From Colwellia psychrerythraea (GTDB lineage: Bacteria; Pseudomonadota; Gammaproteobacteria; Enterobacterales; Alteromonadaceae), in the NCBI RefSeq assembly GCF_000764225.1, contig NZ_JQED01000055.1, positions 186,001 to 250,000 of the forward strand: DNA of 64,000 bases. Direction: 5' to 3'. Position 1 is the first letter of the stretch; the number at the start of each line of letters is the position of its first letter. This document shows positions 18,550 to 27,135 of the stretch, piece by piece. Position numbers and translations under genes: made by a program. A model generated the notes under the pieces. The model was not told the origin of the DNA, searched no databases, and saw only the letters and a list, made by a program, of their open reading frames with translations.

Positions 18550-18825
18550 ATGAAAGATATAGAAAAAGATATTGCAGCAGAGCTTAAAAGTGGATCTGAA
18601 TTAGCCTTTGCCACTTCGGATGATGATCTTTTTAGACGTGCAACTAAAACGGTCAATAACCAGCAAGGAACAAAAGATCTTCTGGCACTTGGCATGGCTT
18701 CTCTGTGGGTTGTTTTTATGAGTATTTTTATGAAAATTTTAAAGCCCATATTTAAGCAAATGGCACGTAAACCAAAGATAAGAAAAGAGACTAAAGCAAG
18801 TATAACTACTAATGGGAACACCTAA
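18550..18825 (+). CDS. small membrane-associated protein upstream of MscS-like channel
   Basis: A 91-residue protein of unknown function. The N-terminal half is charged and soluble-looking (KDIEKDIAAELKSGSELAF). One hydrophobic stretch (LASLWVVFMSIFMKIL-like region, about residues 52-75) is followed by a strongly basic tail. I chose the ATG at 18550 because AGGGGATGAA lies directly upstream; a TTG at 18535 is the alternative. Its stop overlaps the next gene's start by one base (TAATG), so it is translationally coupled to the channel and may be an accessory subunit. That role is inferred from position only. Confidence 0.6.
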   Translation: MKDIEKDIAAELKSGSELAFATSDDDLFRRATKTVNNQQGTKDLLALGMASLWVVFMSIFMKILKPIFKQMARKPKIRKETKASITTNGNT

Positions 18826-19649
18826 TGGATACTGAAAATATCACAGAAAAAGCTTATTCTGGCGTTATGGCTATTTGGCATAAAATGATAACGTTTCTGC
18901 CGGACTTAATTGTCGCTACAATATTTTTGTTAGTAGGCTGGTTAGTTGCATCTATGATTAAAAGGTTGCTAAATAAATTTTTAATTAAAATTGGCTTTAA
19001 TACTTTTTTAGATAAACTTGGTTTAGACACTTTATTGAAAAAAATGGAAGTGAGCGTTACTGGGAGCCAAGTGGTTGCTAGTATTGTTTCAACATTTTTC
19101 CTTTTAATCTTTTTATTAGCGGCATTAGATATTGTCGGTTTAACGGTGCTATCAGGGTTAATAGATACCTTAGTCCTGTTTTTACCTAAACTACTTGCTT
19201 CACTTGCTGTGCTCTTGTCTGGCTTCTTTGTTGCCCAAATTGTTTTCAATGGCGTAAAAATAGCAGCTAAGAATACCGGTCTTGATTATGGTCGTTCTGT
19301 TGCTGAAGTATGTCGAGGCATCATTATCATTATTACGGTTTCACTATCAATAACGCAACTTGATATTGATGTGTCTTTACTGAATAACATTATGACTGTC
19401 ATTATTGCGAGTGTTGGCTTAGCCGCTGCGATTTCTTTAGGTATTGGTACCAAATCGATGGCACAAGAAATTGTTGCAGGTGTTTATCTACGAGAGATGT
19501 ATCAAGTCGGTGATAGCATCGAAGTGAAAGATATTAATGGTACTTTAGCGTCAATTGGTAGCGTGGCGAGTAAAGTCATGGGTGAAGGTGAGTCGATGAC
19601 TACGGTACCTAATACCTTTTTACTGGCGAATAAAGTTACCAAACAATAA
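18825..19649 (+). CDS. MscS-like small-conductance mechanosensitive channel
   Basis: A 274-residue inner-membrane protein with about four to five hydrophobic segments: residues 22-45, 80-105, 110-140, 160-180 and 185-205. Two conserved-TM-helix type repeats (the first is FLPDLIVATIFLLVGWLVA) are followed by a short MscS-like beta domain (GDSIEVKDINGTLASIGSVASKV and VPNTFLLANKV). This is the layout of the short channels with PF05552-type repeats rather than E. coli MscS. It is coupled to the small gene upstream and followed 15 bases later by a sigma-factor gene. Confidence 0.85.
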   Translation: MDTENITEKAYSGVMAIWHKMITFLPDLIVATIFLLVGWLVASMIKRLLNKFLIKIGFNTFLDKLGLDTLLKKMEVSVTGSQVVASIVSTFFLLIFLLAALDIVGLTVLSGLIDTLVLFLPKLLASLAVLLSGFFVAQIVFNGVKIAAKNTGLDYGRSVAEVCRGIIIIITVSLSITQLDIDVSLLNNIMTVIIASVGLAAAISLGIGTKSMAQEIVAGVYLREMYQVGDSIEVKDINGTLASIGSVASKVMGEGESMTTVPNTFLLANKVTKQ

Positions 19650-19664
19650 ATCGACTTTTAACGT

Positions 19665-20198
19665 TTGACTACGCTTAATGAAAGGCAGCTTGTAACATTA
19701 GTACAAGCAAACTTGCCTTATGATACGCGTCTATTTCAGCAATTAATTACGCCGTACTTACCTATATTGAAGGGGTATTGTGCAAAATTACTAAATAACC
19801 AATCTGATGCTGAAGACGTTGTACAGGAAACCATTATCAAGGCACTCACTCACTTGAAGAACTTTAAGTGGGCGGTGTCTTTTAAAGCGTGGTTATTCAA
19901 AATTGCTCACAACGAATGTATTAACAAAATTAGAGATCGTCGTTGGGATAGTTTAGAGCAGAATGATGAATATTTAGAAAATATGATAGCTGAAGAAGGT
20001 CTTCACCAAGATATTGCCACTGCGCTATCTTCGTTATTGGTAAATTTATCATTTTTCGACCGAAATATTATGCTGTTACGCTATCGTACCGAGTTGGAAT
20101 TTCAAGAAATAGCAGACATATGTGACATGAAACTGTCTGCGGTTAAAATGCGCCATAAGAGGGTGATAGAATTCTTGAAAGGACAACTAAAAGACTAA
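19665..20198 (+). CDS. ECF-type RNA polymerase sigma factor
   Basis: A 177-residue sigma-70 family protein of group IV size. Region 2 is visible (LKGYCAKLLNNQSDAEDVVQ, then AWLFKIAHNECINKIRDRR) and region 4 follows (LRYRTELEFQEIADICDM, then VKMRHKRVIEFLK). The start is TTG at 19665; an in-frame TAA lies just before it and no ATG fits. No clear Shine-Dalgarno is seen, so coupling to the channel gene 15 bases upstream is likely. No anti-sigma factor lies beside it, which is unusual for the class. Its target promoters are unknown. Confidence 0.88.
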   Translation: MTTLNERQLVTLVQANLPYDTRLFQQLITPYLPILKGYCAKLLNNQSDAEDVVQETIIKALTHLKNFKWAVSFKAWLFKIAHNECINKIRDRRWDSLEQNDEYLENMIAEEGLHQDIATALSSLLVNLSFFDRNIMLLRYRTELEFQEIADICDMKLSAVKMRHKRVIEFLKGQLKD

Positions 20199-20475
20199 AT
20201 GACTGTATTTTTCTGTTTGGGACACTTCAAAAAGCAAATAGATAAAGGTAGATGATAGGTAAAATTTTCGACCTTTGCTTAAATATGTACTATTAAAGAC
20301 GTTTCTTATGTCAGATATGTTTACATATATTATTTAAATTTTTTATTTTTTTAATTAACCTTTTGAAATTATTAGATTAAATTATTTAGGCTTAATTTGT
20401 GCATTGTTAAGATAACATATCCATGAAATGTACTATTTGTTTGAATTATTGCTAATAAAAAGAAGGGTAAAAATA

Positions 20476-21069
20476 ATGAATTTAAAAAAGAGTCTATCAA
20501 TTTTAGTTTTATCACTATTGACTTTAATCTCGACAGCAAATGCAGGTTTGATTCAAGGGAGTTTAAATGTTGATAATTCCCATACTGTATATATCAGTAC
20601 TGATAATACTGTTCAAGGTGTTAACGTATCTTCATTAAGCAACTGGACGGTGACTGATACATTCTCAAGTGCATTAACTGCAGGTACAGATTATTTTTTA
20701 CATGTGAAAGCTAGTAATATTACAGGCCCCGCAGGTTTTTTGGGGTCATTCAATTTAGATGGAAGTGAACATTTGTTTGCTAATGGCCTTGATAATGTTG
20801 TTACTAATACAACGGATTGGGCGGTCAGCAGCTCTGGCTGGGGTGCATATGGCGCAGCATCTTCTTACGGCACAAATGGCGTTGCACCATGGGGAATGCA
20901 ATTAGGTGTCGACAGCTCTGCTGAATGGATTTGGACGGCGGGTGTTGCCAACTTTGATGAGCGGTATTTCACTATTGCGATTAACGCAGTTGACGTGCCA
21001 GAGCCTTCTACTTTAGCAATTTTGGGGTTATCTCTATTTATTTTTGGTGCTAGACGCTTTAGTAAATAA
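20476..21069 (+). CDS. PEP-CTERM sorted extracellular protein
   Basis: A 197-residue exported protein. The ATG at 20476, preceded by AAGAAGG, puts the signal peptide at the N-terminus (MNLKKSLSILV to TANA); an upstream ATG at 20428 would bury it. The C-terminus is VPEPST, a hydrophobic helix, and ARRFSK, the PEP-CTERM signal recognised by exosortase. The middle is rich in Ser, Gly, Thr and Trp, with no domain I recognise. No exosortase is in the window, so it must be encoded elsewhere if the signal is used. Confidence 0.85.
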   Translation: MNLKKSLSILVLSLLTLISTANAGLIQGSLNVDNSHTVYISTDNTVQGVNVSSLSNWTVTDTFSSALTAGTDYFLHVKASNITGPAGFLGSFNLDGSEHLFANGLDNVVTNTTDWAVSSSGWGAYGAASSYGTNGVAPWGMQLGVDSSAEWIWTAGVANFDERYFTIAINAVDVPEPSTLAILGLSLFIFGARRFSK

Positions 21070-21127
21070 TTAAGAAAAACCAACATTGCTAAAACACATT
21101 TAACACGGATTAATAAATATAAGGGTA

Positions 21128-21715
21128 TTAAGCTCGTTTGGTCTTAATACCCGTTTTTATTTTAGGCAGAATACTTTTTTTCGCTGGTTTTTTTGCCACT
21201 GCAAGCTTATTAAGTGTACTTTTTACTCGCTCTTTTTTAGTTTCAGCTGGCTCTAAAGCATGAGCTAACTTTTGTCTGATCTCGGTTAACCGAATAGGAG
21301 AAATATTACTTCTTGCAATATGAGCCACTTTTCCAATAGCTACATCATTACTATTAGAAGCAGTACTATGTTTTACTGGCGAACTTGATGATTTTTGTAA
21401 TTTTCTTTCGGTAATAAATTCTAAGCAATTACTAAAATTATCTCTTACGAGAACCGCTTCAGTTAAACATAATTTATTTATGGTTATCACTAAGTACTCT
21501 TTTTCTAGTAAAACTTGTTCGCAACTTAAGTTCTGAGATAACTTGTGAACAGCTTTATTAATCGACTCACCTTCATTTGGCAACAAAACACCATGAAGTC
21601 GACGGTTTTCTAATAGTTTCGTAACACTTTGATTTAGTAGTTTTACTGTAAGTTCGAAGTTGACAGACACTATTGCGAGCTCTTCAATAGAGAAATTACT
21701 TAGTAGTGTTAGCAA
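21128..21715 (-). CDS. unknown protein with basic C-terminal tail; start uncertain
   Basis: About 195 residues from a TTG at 21715. The N-terminal half is mixed helix and strand with no signal peptide. The last 50 residues are very rich in Lys (KKPAKKSILPKIKTG), which suggests nucleic-acid or membrane-surface binding. No family recognised. A strong AAGGAG at 21753-21758 is 38 bases before the TTG but only 7 bases before an in-frame ATA at 21745, so the true start may be that rare codon. It lies downstream of the binding-protein/OmpA fusion on the same strand. Confidence 0.6.
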   Translation of the reverse strand: MLTLLSNFSIEELAIVSVNFELTVKLLNQSVTKLLENRRLHGVLLPNEGESINKAVHKLSQNLSCEQVLLEKEYLVITINKLCLTEAVLVRDNFSNCLEFITERKLQKSSSSPVKHSTASNSNDVAIGKVAHIARSNISPIRLTEIRQKLAHALEPAETKKERVKSTLNKLAVAKKPAKKSILPKIKTGIKTKRA

Positions 21716-21807
21716 TTTTGTTTGACTTGATAATAAATTAAATATTGTTGTTCTCCTTAAATGGTAATAATTCTATTTTGGTAATGCTTATACTTAGTTA
21801 AATTACT

Positions 21808-23532
21808 TTAGAGTAACCAGACTTCTACGCGACGATTACGTTTTCGACCATCTTCGGTGTTATTATTTGCTATCGGTAAAGCTTCCCCTAAAGCTTCAAC
21901 AGCAAAGACGGGGAGCCCACGAGAAGTAAGGGCAAGTTCAACGGATTTAGCTCGTTTATACGATAAGTTGTTATTCTTTAGTTGAGATCCAACACTGTCA
22001 GAAAACCCCATCAATACAATTCTGCGATTTGGTTGCCCCTCCATAAATTCAACAAGGCGTAATAAATCTCGTTTCCCCTTGTTATCAAGCTCTTTAGTTG
22101 CATACGCAAACCTAAAATTAAGTGAAAGGCGTTTGGCTTCACGAGCATATCGTAGATACTTTTTGGGTGCTTGAGATAAAGGATAAACCTGCTCTAACTT
22201 TATATTCTGTGAAATGAGGCCAGCATTAGCAACGACTTGTTGACCTTGGGTTGATAAGGCATATTGAGCAAAGTCTTTTACTAGGTTAGAAGCTGTTGTT
22301 GGAGTGTAAAAATATAAGCGCCTAGAAAGAGCATAATCTTCTGTCCCTATGGTAAAGCGAGTGGGATATATAGCACCGGTCTCCTTACTTTCAGAAATTG
22401 CGATTGCTTTATTATGCAGTATATAGTTCAAACCAATAAAGCCTATAGCTGCTTCGTTCTGTGAGACTAAAGATGATAACTCTGAGCTCGATTCAAGCCT
22501 TGTGGCCTGTTGAGATAATGTCTTGTTATTTTTTTTAAGTACAAGATTTTTAAAAGTATCCCACGTACCTGAAAATTGGTCTCGTGCATAGAGTTTGATG
22601 GGCAATGAAGCCCCGCCAATTTGAGACCAATTATTTATTTCACCTGAAAATATTTTAGCAAGCGTTTCACTTGAAAGTCGTTTAACGGAATTATTCTGAT
22701 TAACAATGATGGCTAATCCATCTAAACCAATAATATGCTCATTTCCTAGTTTATTTAAATGACCTGAAGTGTTAACTAGTTGCTCCATTTCGCTGCTTTT
22801 TATTCGACGAGAAGACATACCAATATCTGCAGTTTTGTCTTTTAGTGCGGTAAATGCGGTGGTAGAACCATGGGCTTTTAACTCAATGGCATAACGTTGC
22901 TCGCCTACACTGTAATGTAAAACTTGTTCCAGTGGTGAATGACGCGTCCAGGTAAAGTTATCAATACTTTGTTTTTTCAAGAAACCTTCTAGTAATAATG
23001 GCGCTAATTTTTCTCCAATAGTATTGGAGCCATGTAAGCGAAAAACGGTTTCACTGATAGGTAGCTGATCGGAATGCAATGCAATTGAGGAACTAGTCTG
23101 GCTGCTAGTGGTTAATGTTATTGACTCATCATTTGTGCGAGGCTGGCTTGTTGCTTTAGTGAATTGTGCTTTTGAGTTGATAGATATGCTATTTGGTCGT
23201 ATTGAATTTAGGTACCATAAAGTACTCATAGCAGTAAATATTAAACTTAAAATTAGCAGCAAACTTAGGGAGTATTTTTTTGTCTTAATTTCTTCATTTT
23301 TTTCAGCGAGCATCTCTGTAGTGTTGAGCCATGAGGTGATGAGATTAATATCTGGCTGGGCAAGTTGTGTTAACTCACTGATAACTAACTGACGATAATC
23401 TTCTTCTTGAAGCATTTTATCTATTGATATTTCTATATCAAATTCGCTTTGTGCAAGACTCGCTAAACGATAAAGCTTCGTCATCAATGGTTGGTTGTCT
23501 GTTTGCCAAGAGCCCGAAAAAACAGTCGACAT
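21808..23532 (-). CDS. PstS-like substrate-binding domain fused to OmpA domain
   Basis: A 574-residue envelope protein. It has a cytoplasmic N-terminus of about 85 residues, one membrane helix (about 86-107), and a long periplasmic part. The first periplasmic domain resembles phosphate-type ABC binding proteins (RLHGSNTIGEKLAP near 170, IVNQNNSVKRLSSETLAKIF, GTWDTFKNLVL, and AAIGFIGL). The C-terminal domain is OmpA-like (RIVLMGFSDSVG, and RKRNRRVEVWLL). The family arrangement suggests a cell-wall-anchored solute sensor. No PstABC transporter is nearby, and the ligand is unknown. Confidence 0.85.
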   Translation of the reverse strand: MSTVFSGSWQTDNQPLMTKLYRLASLAQSEFDIEISIDKMLQEEDYRQLVISELTQLAQPDINLITSWLNTTEMLAEKNEEIKTKKYSLSLLLILSLIFTAMSTLWYLNSIRPNSISINSKAQFTKATSQPRTNDESITLTTSSQTSSSIALHSDQLPISETVFRLHGSNTIGEKLAPLLLEGFLKKQSIDNFTWTRHSPLEQVLHYSVGEQRYAIELKAHGSTTAFTALKDKTADIGMSSRRIKSSEMEQLVNTSGHLNKLGNEHIIGLDGLAIIVNQNNSVKRLSSETLAKIFSGEINNWSQIGGASLPIKLYARDQFSGTWDTFKNLVLKKNNKTLSQQATRLESSSELSSLVSQNEAAIGFIGLNYILHNKAIAISESKETGAIYPTRFTIGTEDYALSRRLYFYTPTTASNLVKDFAQYALSTQGQQVVANAGLISQNIKLEQVYPLSQAPKKYLRYAREAKRLSLNFRFAYATKELDNKGKRDLLRLVEFMEGQPNRRIVLMGFSDSVGSQLKNNNLSYKRAKSVELALTSRGLPVFAVEALGEALPIANNNTEDGRKRNRRVEVWLL

Positions 23533-23812
23533 TGAAGCTATCTCATAGAGGAAATGTTACAGGCAAGCTTAATGAATAAAAGTTACATTTTAATGACGGT
23601 TTTTATCATTGTTAAATAAATATTTATATAAAGTAAGTGGATTTATTATATTTAGTTAATATCTGCTTAACGACATTTTGGTAAACTTTTATAGATCAAA
23701 TTAGTGCATTTATATTACATTCTGTCGCAGAATTTAATTGGATGTATTTATATACTTAATTATAGAATTAAGTCAGTATTGATACGTTCATACATATTTC
23801 TAGGATTGAATA

Positions 23813-24379
23813 ATGAAGAAAAATATTAATGTAGCTGTGATTCTATTTATCTGTTTTTTTGTTAGCGCTTGTGTGACTGTACCGCAAGAAAAAACAGTGA
23901 ATAAAAATCAATTGGCGATATCTAGTGTCCGTGATATTCCTATTTCTTACCCTCAAGGAAGTTTGTTTTCTTTAGCGCCTAAATATGTAAAAGAAACGTC
24001 ATTAAAGCCAGAGCAAACTCAAGCAGTATATAAACTTTATGCCAATGCTATTATTGCTGATTTAAAAAAGCATGGTTACAAAAATACTGAAGATGCCAGT
24101 AACTCTGTTTTTCATGTTGGATTTGGTATTGCTTTAGCCAGTGATTTATCAGACAACGTTATCAACGACAAGTTTGGAGTTACACCGGGTTTACCAAGTA
24201 ATGATGAATTAAAAAAAGGCAGTTTTTTGATTTATATTGAAGATGCGCTTACGGGAAAAAAGGTATGGCGTGGAGCTGTGCAAGGTTTTGCTCATGAAGA
24301 GATGAGTGAAACAGATAGAGAGTACCGTACCGCAACTGTTGTTAACCGCGTAATGAAGCAGTTTTACGCTACAAATTGA
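23813..24379 (+). CDS. DUF4136-like lipoprotein
   Basis: A 188-residue lipoprotein. The N-terminal hydrophobic segment ends in FVSAC, a good lipobox with Cys 20 as the acylated residue. The rest is a compact periplasmic domain with DUF4136-like character (FHVGFGIALAS, ALTGKKVWRGAV, and RTATVVNRVMKQF near the end). AGGA lies 7 bases before the ATG. Function is unknown. It is followed by another exported protein gene after 83 bases. Confidence 0.75.
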   Translation: MKKNINVAVILFICFFVSACVTVPQEKTVNKNQLAISSVRDIPISYPQGSLFSLAPKYVKETSLKPEQTQAVYKLYANAIIADLKKHGYKNTEDASNSVFHVGFGIALASDLSDNVINDKFGVTPGLPSNDELKKGSFLIYIEDALTGKKVWRGAVQGFAHEEMSETDREYRTATVVNRVMKQFYATN

Positions 24380-24462
24380 CACATGTTAGTATCAAATTAG
24401 CACTGTTCTAACAGGTGTTTTCTGTTTTACTTAAGTTGAATAATTAATTTGAGGAACGAGAT

Positions 24463-24966
24463 ATGAAACAATCTATTTTAATGGTTACACTATTAACAGC
24501 TAGTTTTTTATTAGCGCCGAATGCCTTTGCGGCAACGAGTGAAGTAACTTGGACTGATTATAAAAGTTACCGTGATATCGATTCAGGTAATGACGGGCGC
24601 AAGCAGTTCAGGGAACGTATTTTTAAAGATTTTGAAAAGCATTTTGCTAAACTTGCAGCAGCATTACCAGCAGAACAAACCTTAAAGATTGATGTTACAG
24701 ATGTTGATTTAGCAGGTGATACACATCATGGTGGTGTGAACCGTACCCGTATTATTAAAGAAATATACTCACCTCGAATGAATTTTTCATATCAAGTTTT
24801 AGATGCAAATGGCAAGGTGATTAAATCCGATGAAGTGGTGTTAAAAGATATGAGTTTCATGTCGGGCAGTAATTTGAAGTATCGTAATAAGTCATTAGGT
24901 TATGAAAAGAAAATGCTTGATGACTGGTTTCAAGAAACTTTTAAAGAAATGATTGTTAGCAAGTAA
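24463..24966 (+). CDS. DUF3016-like periplasmic protein
   Basis: A 167-residue exported protein with a signal peptide ending NAFA-ATS. The body begins VTWTDYKSYRDID and includes IDVTDVDLAGDTH and SPRMNFSYQVLD, matching what I know of the DUF3016 family, whose function is undescribed. GAGG precedes the ATG. A terminator follows at 24991. It may be cotranscribed with the lipoprotein gene upstream. Confidence 0.78.
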   Translation: MKQSILMVTLLTASFLLAPNAFAATSEVTWTDYKSYRDIDSGNDGRKQFRERIFKDFEKHFAKLAAALPAEQTLKIDVTDVDLAGDTHHGGVNRTRIIKEIYSPRMNFSYQVLDANGKVIKSDEVVLKDMSFMSGSNLKYRNKSLGYEKKMLDDWFQETFKEMIVSK

Positions 24967-24990
24967 TATTTCATCGTAAAGACCTTATAA

Positions 24991-25014
24991 AAAGTCACTT
25001 TAGTGGCTTTTTTT
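24991..25014 (+). terminator. terminator after the DUF3016-like gene
   Basis: AAAGTCAC and GTGGCTTT pair (one G-U) around a four-base loop and run into TTTTTTT. Confidence 0.85.
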
Positions 25015-25098
25015 ATTGCTAAAAATTGTATTTAACTTGATATATTTACGCTATCATCCTTGCTAAGTTACTTTATGACATCGCAAGGATAAGGCGCA

Positions 25099-26763
25099 AT
25101 GAAGCTCGCCCACCACTCTACTTTTTTTATCCGTTCTGCTATTACCTTTACCATTCTCTTTTTTGCACTTATTAATAGTCACAGTGTATTTAGTGCTCAA
25201 GCTCCTAAAGCGGGTGAAGAAGTCTCAATTAAAAAAATGCTCGATAGCAAAGACAAATCTCAGCAAAACATAGAACAAGTTGATAATGCAGATGAGTATA
25301 ATGTTCCTGAAGATGAATTTGAACGCGGGCAACCTCGTAGTGCTATTGCTGGATATTTAACGGCTTTACGCTCGGGGGATTTAACCTTAGCAACTAATTA
25401 CTTAGATTTTAGGAACCTTTCTGACAAGACACTTGCCGTGGGTAAAGAAGAGCTGGCAAGGCAATTAGGCGTAGTATTGAACCGTACGCTTTGGGTTGAC
25501 CTTAATAGTATTAGCGCGCTAAAAGAAGGCCGAAAAAATGATAACTTACCTTCTTATCGTGAGTTAGTTGGCAAGGTTGATTACCAAGGAAATAACATTG
25601 ATATATTATTGCAGCGTGTCCCTCGTGCTCAAGATAAAGTCAAAATATGGAAAATATCTAATGCTACTGTTGAGAAAATTCCTCGTTTATTTAAACGCTA
25701 TTCATATTCCCCTTTAGGTGAATTTCTCGCTAAGAAACTACCAGCGGTAGACTTATTTGGTGTCATGCTTTGGCAATGGTTATATTTCATTTTAATGCTT
25801 GTCTTGTATTATCTTGTTGCCAAAGTATTTACTTGGTTGGTAGCGTTTGGCATAAAACGTGTCTATGACAAAGTTTCAAACGATGTTTTAAGGTTTATTA
25901 AAGAGCCTTTCGCCTTATTAATCGCAGTTATCGTTGCGAGAAACTTTCATGATGAAGCTAACGTTACTATTGCGCTTAGGGCGGTAACAGAGGGCGGTAC
26001 TTTACTGATCATTGCATGGTGTTGGGTCTCTTTTCGTTTTATTGATTTAATGAAAACCATACTGGCAGAGAAGTTTATCGCTCAAGATAAACCTTTAGCA
26101 GTATATTTACTAAGACCTGCAGGTACAGTACTGAAGATCATACTCTTTAGTATTGCTGCATTGAACTGGTTAGAAAACCTTGGCTTTAATGCTTCTACTT
26201 TGTTAGCCGGTCTTGGTATTGGTGGTTTGGCCATTGCGTTAGCGGCGCAAAAAACAGTAGAAAATATTATAGGTGCGATAACTTTATACACTTCAGCCCC
26301 TATTAAGATCGGTAATTTTTGTCGATTTGGTAATAGTTTAGGCGTGGTAGAGGAAATTGGCTTACGTGCTACGCGTATTCGTACCATAGATCGAAGTGTT
26401 ATTTATGTCGCAAACGCTAAGTTTATTGATATGAATATAGAAAATTTTTCAGAGCGTGAAAAAATGGCGTTTAAACCTAAGATTTATTTAACGCCAGATA
26501 CACCAAAAGAGAATATTGATGCATTACTTGTAGCTATCAGGGATATGCTCAGTGGGAGTGATAAACTTGCAGCAACACCATTACGTAGCCACTTCAAAGC
26601 TTATACTATTTATGGTTTAGAGTTAGATGTTTTTGCTTATGTTAATACAACGGATTTTGATGTCTTTTTAGATGAGATTAACCAACTCAATCTGAATATT
26701 TTATCATTACTCAATGAACATGATTGTAAAGTTCAAGTTATTGCAGAAAGAGTTGGTGAGTAA
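25099..26763 (+). CDS. large MscS-family mechanosensitive channel
   Basis: A 554-residue protein with a signal peptide, a periplasmic domain of about 190 residues and then membrane segments: near 220-245, 270-290, 300-320, 340-355 and 365-385. The MscS pore helix is recognisable (STLLAGLGIGGLAIALAAQ), followed by the beta domain (FCRFGNSLGVVEEIGLRATR) and the C-terminal alpha-beta domain. The family releases solutes when the membrane is stretched on hypo-osmotic shock. AAGGATAAGG precedes the ATG. It is convergent with the small gene at 26794. Confidence 0.92.
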   Translation: MKLAHHSTFFIRSAITFTILFFALINSHSVFSAQAPKAGEEVSIKKMLDSKDKSQQNIEQVDNADEYNVPEDEFERGQPRSAIAGYLTALRSGDLTLATNYLDFRNLSDKTLAVGKEELARQLGVVLNRTLWVDLNSISALKEGRKNDNLPSYRELVGKVDYQGNNIDILLQRVPRAQDKVKIWKISNATVEKIPRLFKRYSYSPLGEFLAKKLPAVDLFGVMLWQWLYFILMLVLYYLVAKVFTWLVAFGIKRVYDKVSNDVLRFIKEPFALLIAVIVARNFHDEANVTIALRAVTEGGTLLIIAWCWVSFRFIDLMKTILAEKFIAQDKPLAVYLLRPAGTVLKIILFSIAALNWLENLGFNASTLLAGLGIGGLAIALAAQKTVENIIGAITLYTSAPIKIGNFCRFGNSLGVVEEIGLRATRIRTIDRSVIYVANAKFIDMNIENFSEREKMAFKPKIYLTPDTPKENIDALLVAIRDMLSGSDKLAATPLRSHFKAYTIYGLELDVFAYVNTTDFDVFLDEINQLNLNILSLLNEHDCKVQVIAERVGE

Positions 26764-26793
26764 CTATGGGATTATAGAACTTGAGCAATGGTA

Positions 26794-27096
26794 TTAATTA
26801 TAGCTTTGCTCGAAGTTAGCTAAAACCGTAAATAATTGTTCAATTTTTTTTACTAAGGTAATTAATACGCCTTGATCTTTGTTTGCTTGCCACTGCAAAA
26901 GATCATCAGCAACTTCTTCGACATAAGGTTGAAAGGTGTCAGCTGAGCTATTAAATACTGAATCCGTTGTGAAAATAGCTTTAAAGCTCGCTTTTTTATT
27001 TTCACGTAAATCAGCTAAGCTTGCATCAGCGGCTAATGATTTTTTTAAAATAACTGAAATATTTTCAATGAGTTGTTGTTCGATAGCTTTAGTCAT
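26794..27096 (-). CDS. small helical protein of unknown function
   Basis: A 100-residue, predicted all-helical cytoplasmic protein (IEQQLIENISVILKKSL, then EEVADDLLQWQANKDQG). No signal peptide, no Cys and no recognised family. The Shine-Dalgarno is weak. It lies 39 bases downstream of epmB on the same strand, so it may be cotranscribed with it. Coding is supported by the frame's position filling the gap between epmB and the convergent channel gene. Confidence 0.6.
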   Translation of the reverse strand: MTKAIEQQLIENISVILKKSLAADASLADLRENKKASFKAIFTTDSVFNSSADTFQPYVEEVADDLLQWQANKDQGVLITLVKKIEQLFTVLANFEQSYN

Positions 27097-27135
27097 AATA
27101 AGTCTTACTTAATAGAGAGTGGATCTTTTGGGCAA

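Noticed and set aside
18510-18821. 103-codon minus-strand frame opposite the small gene before the MscS-like channel
   Set aside because: The plus-strand gene has a Shine-Dalgarno and a one-base stop/start overlap with the channel gene; the minus frame has neither.
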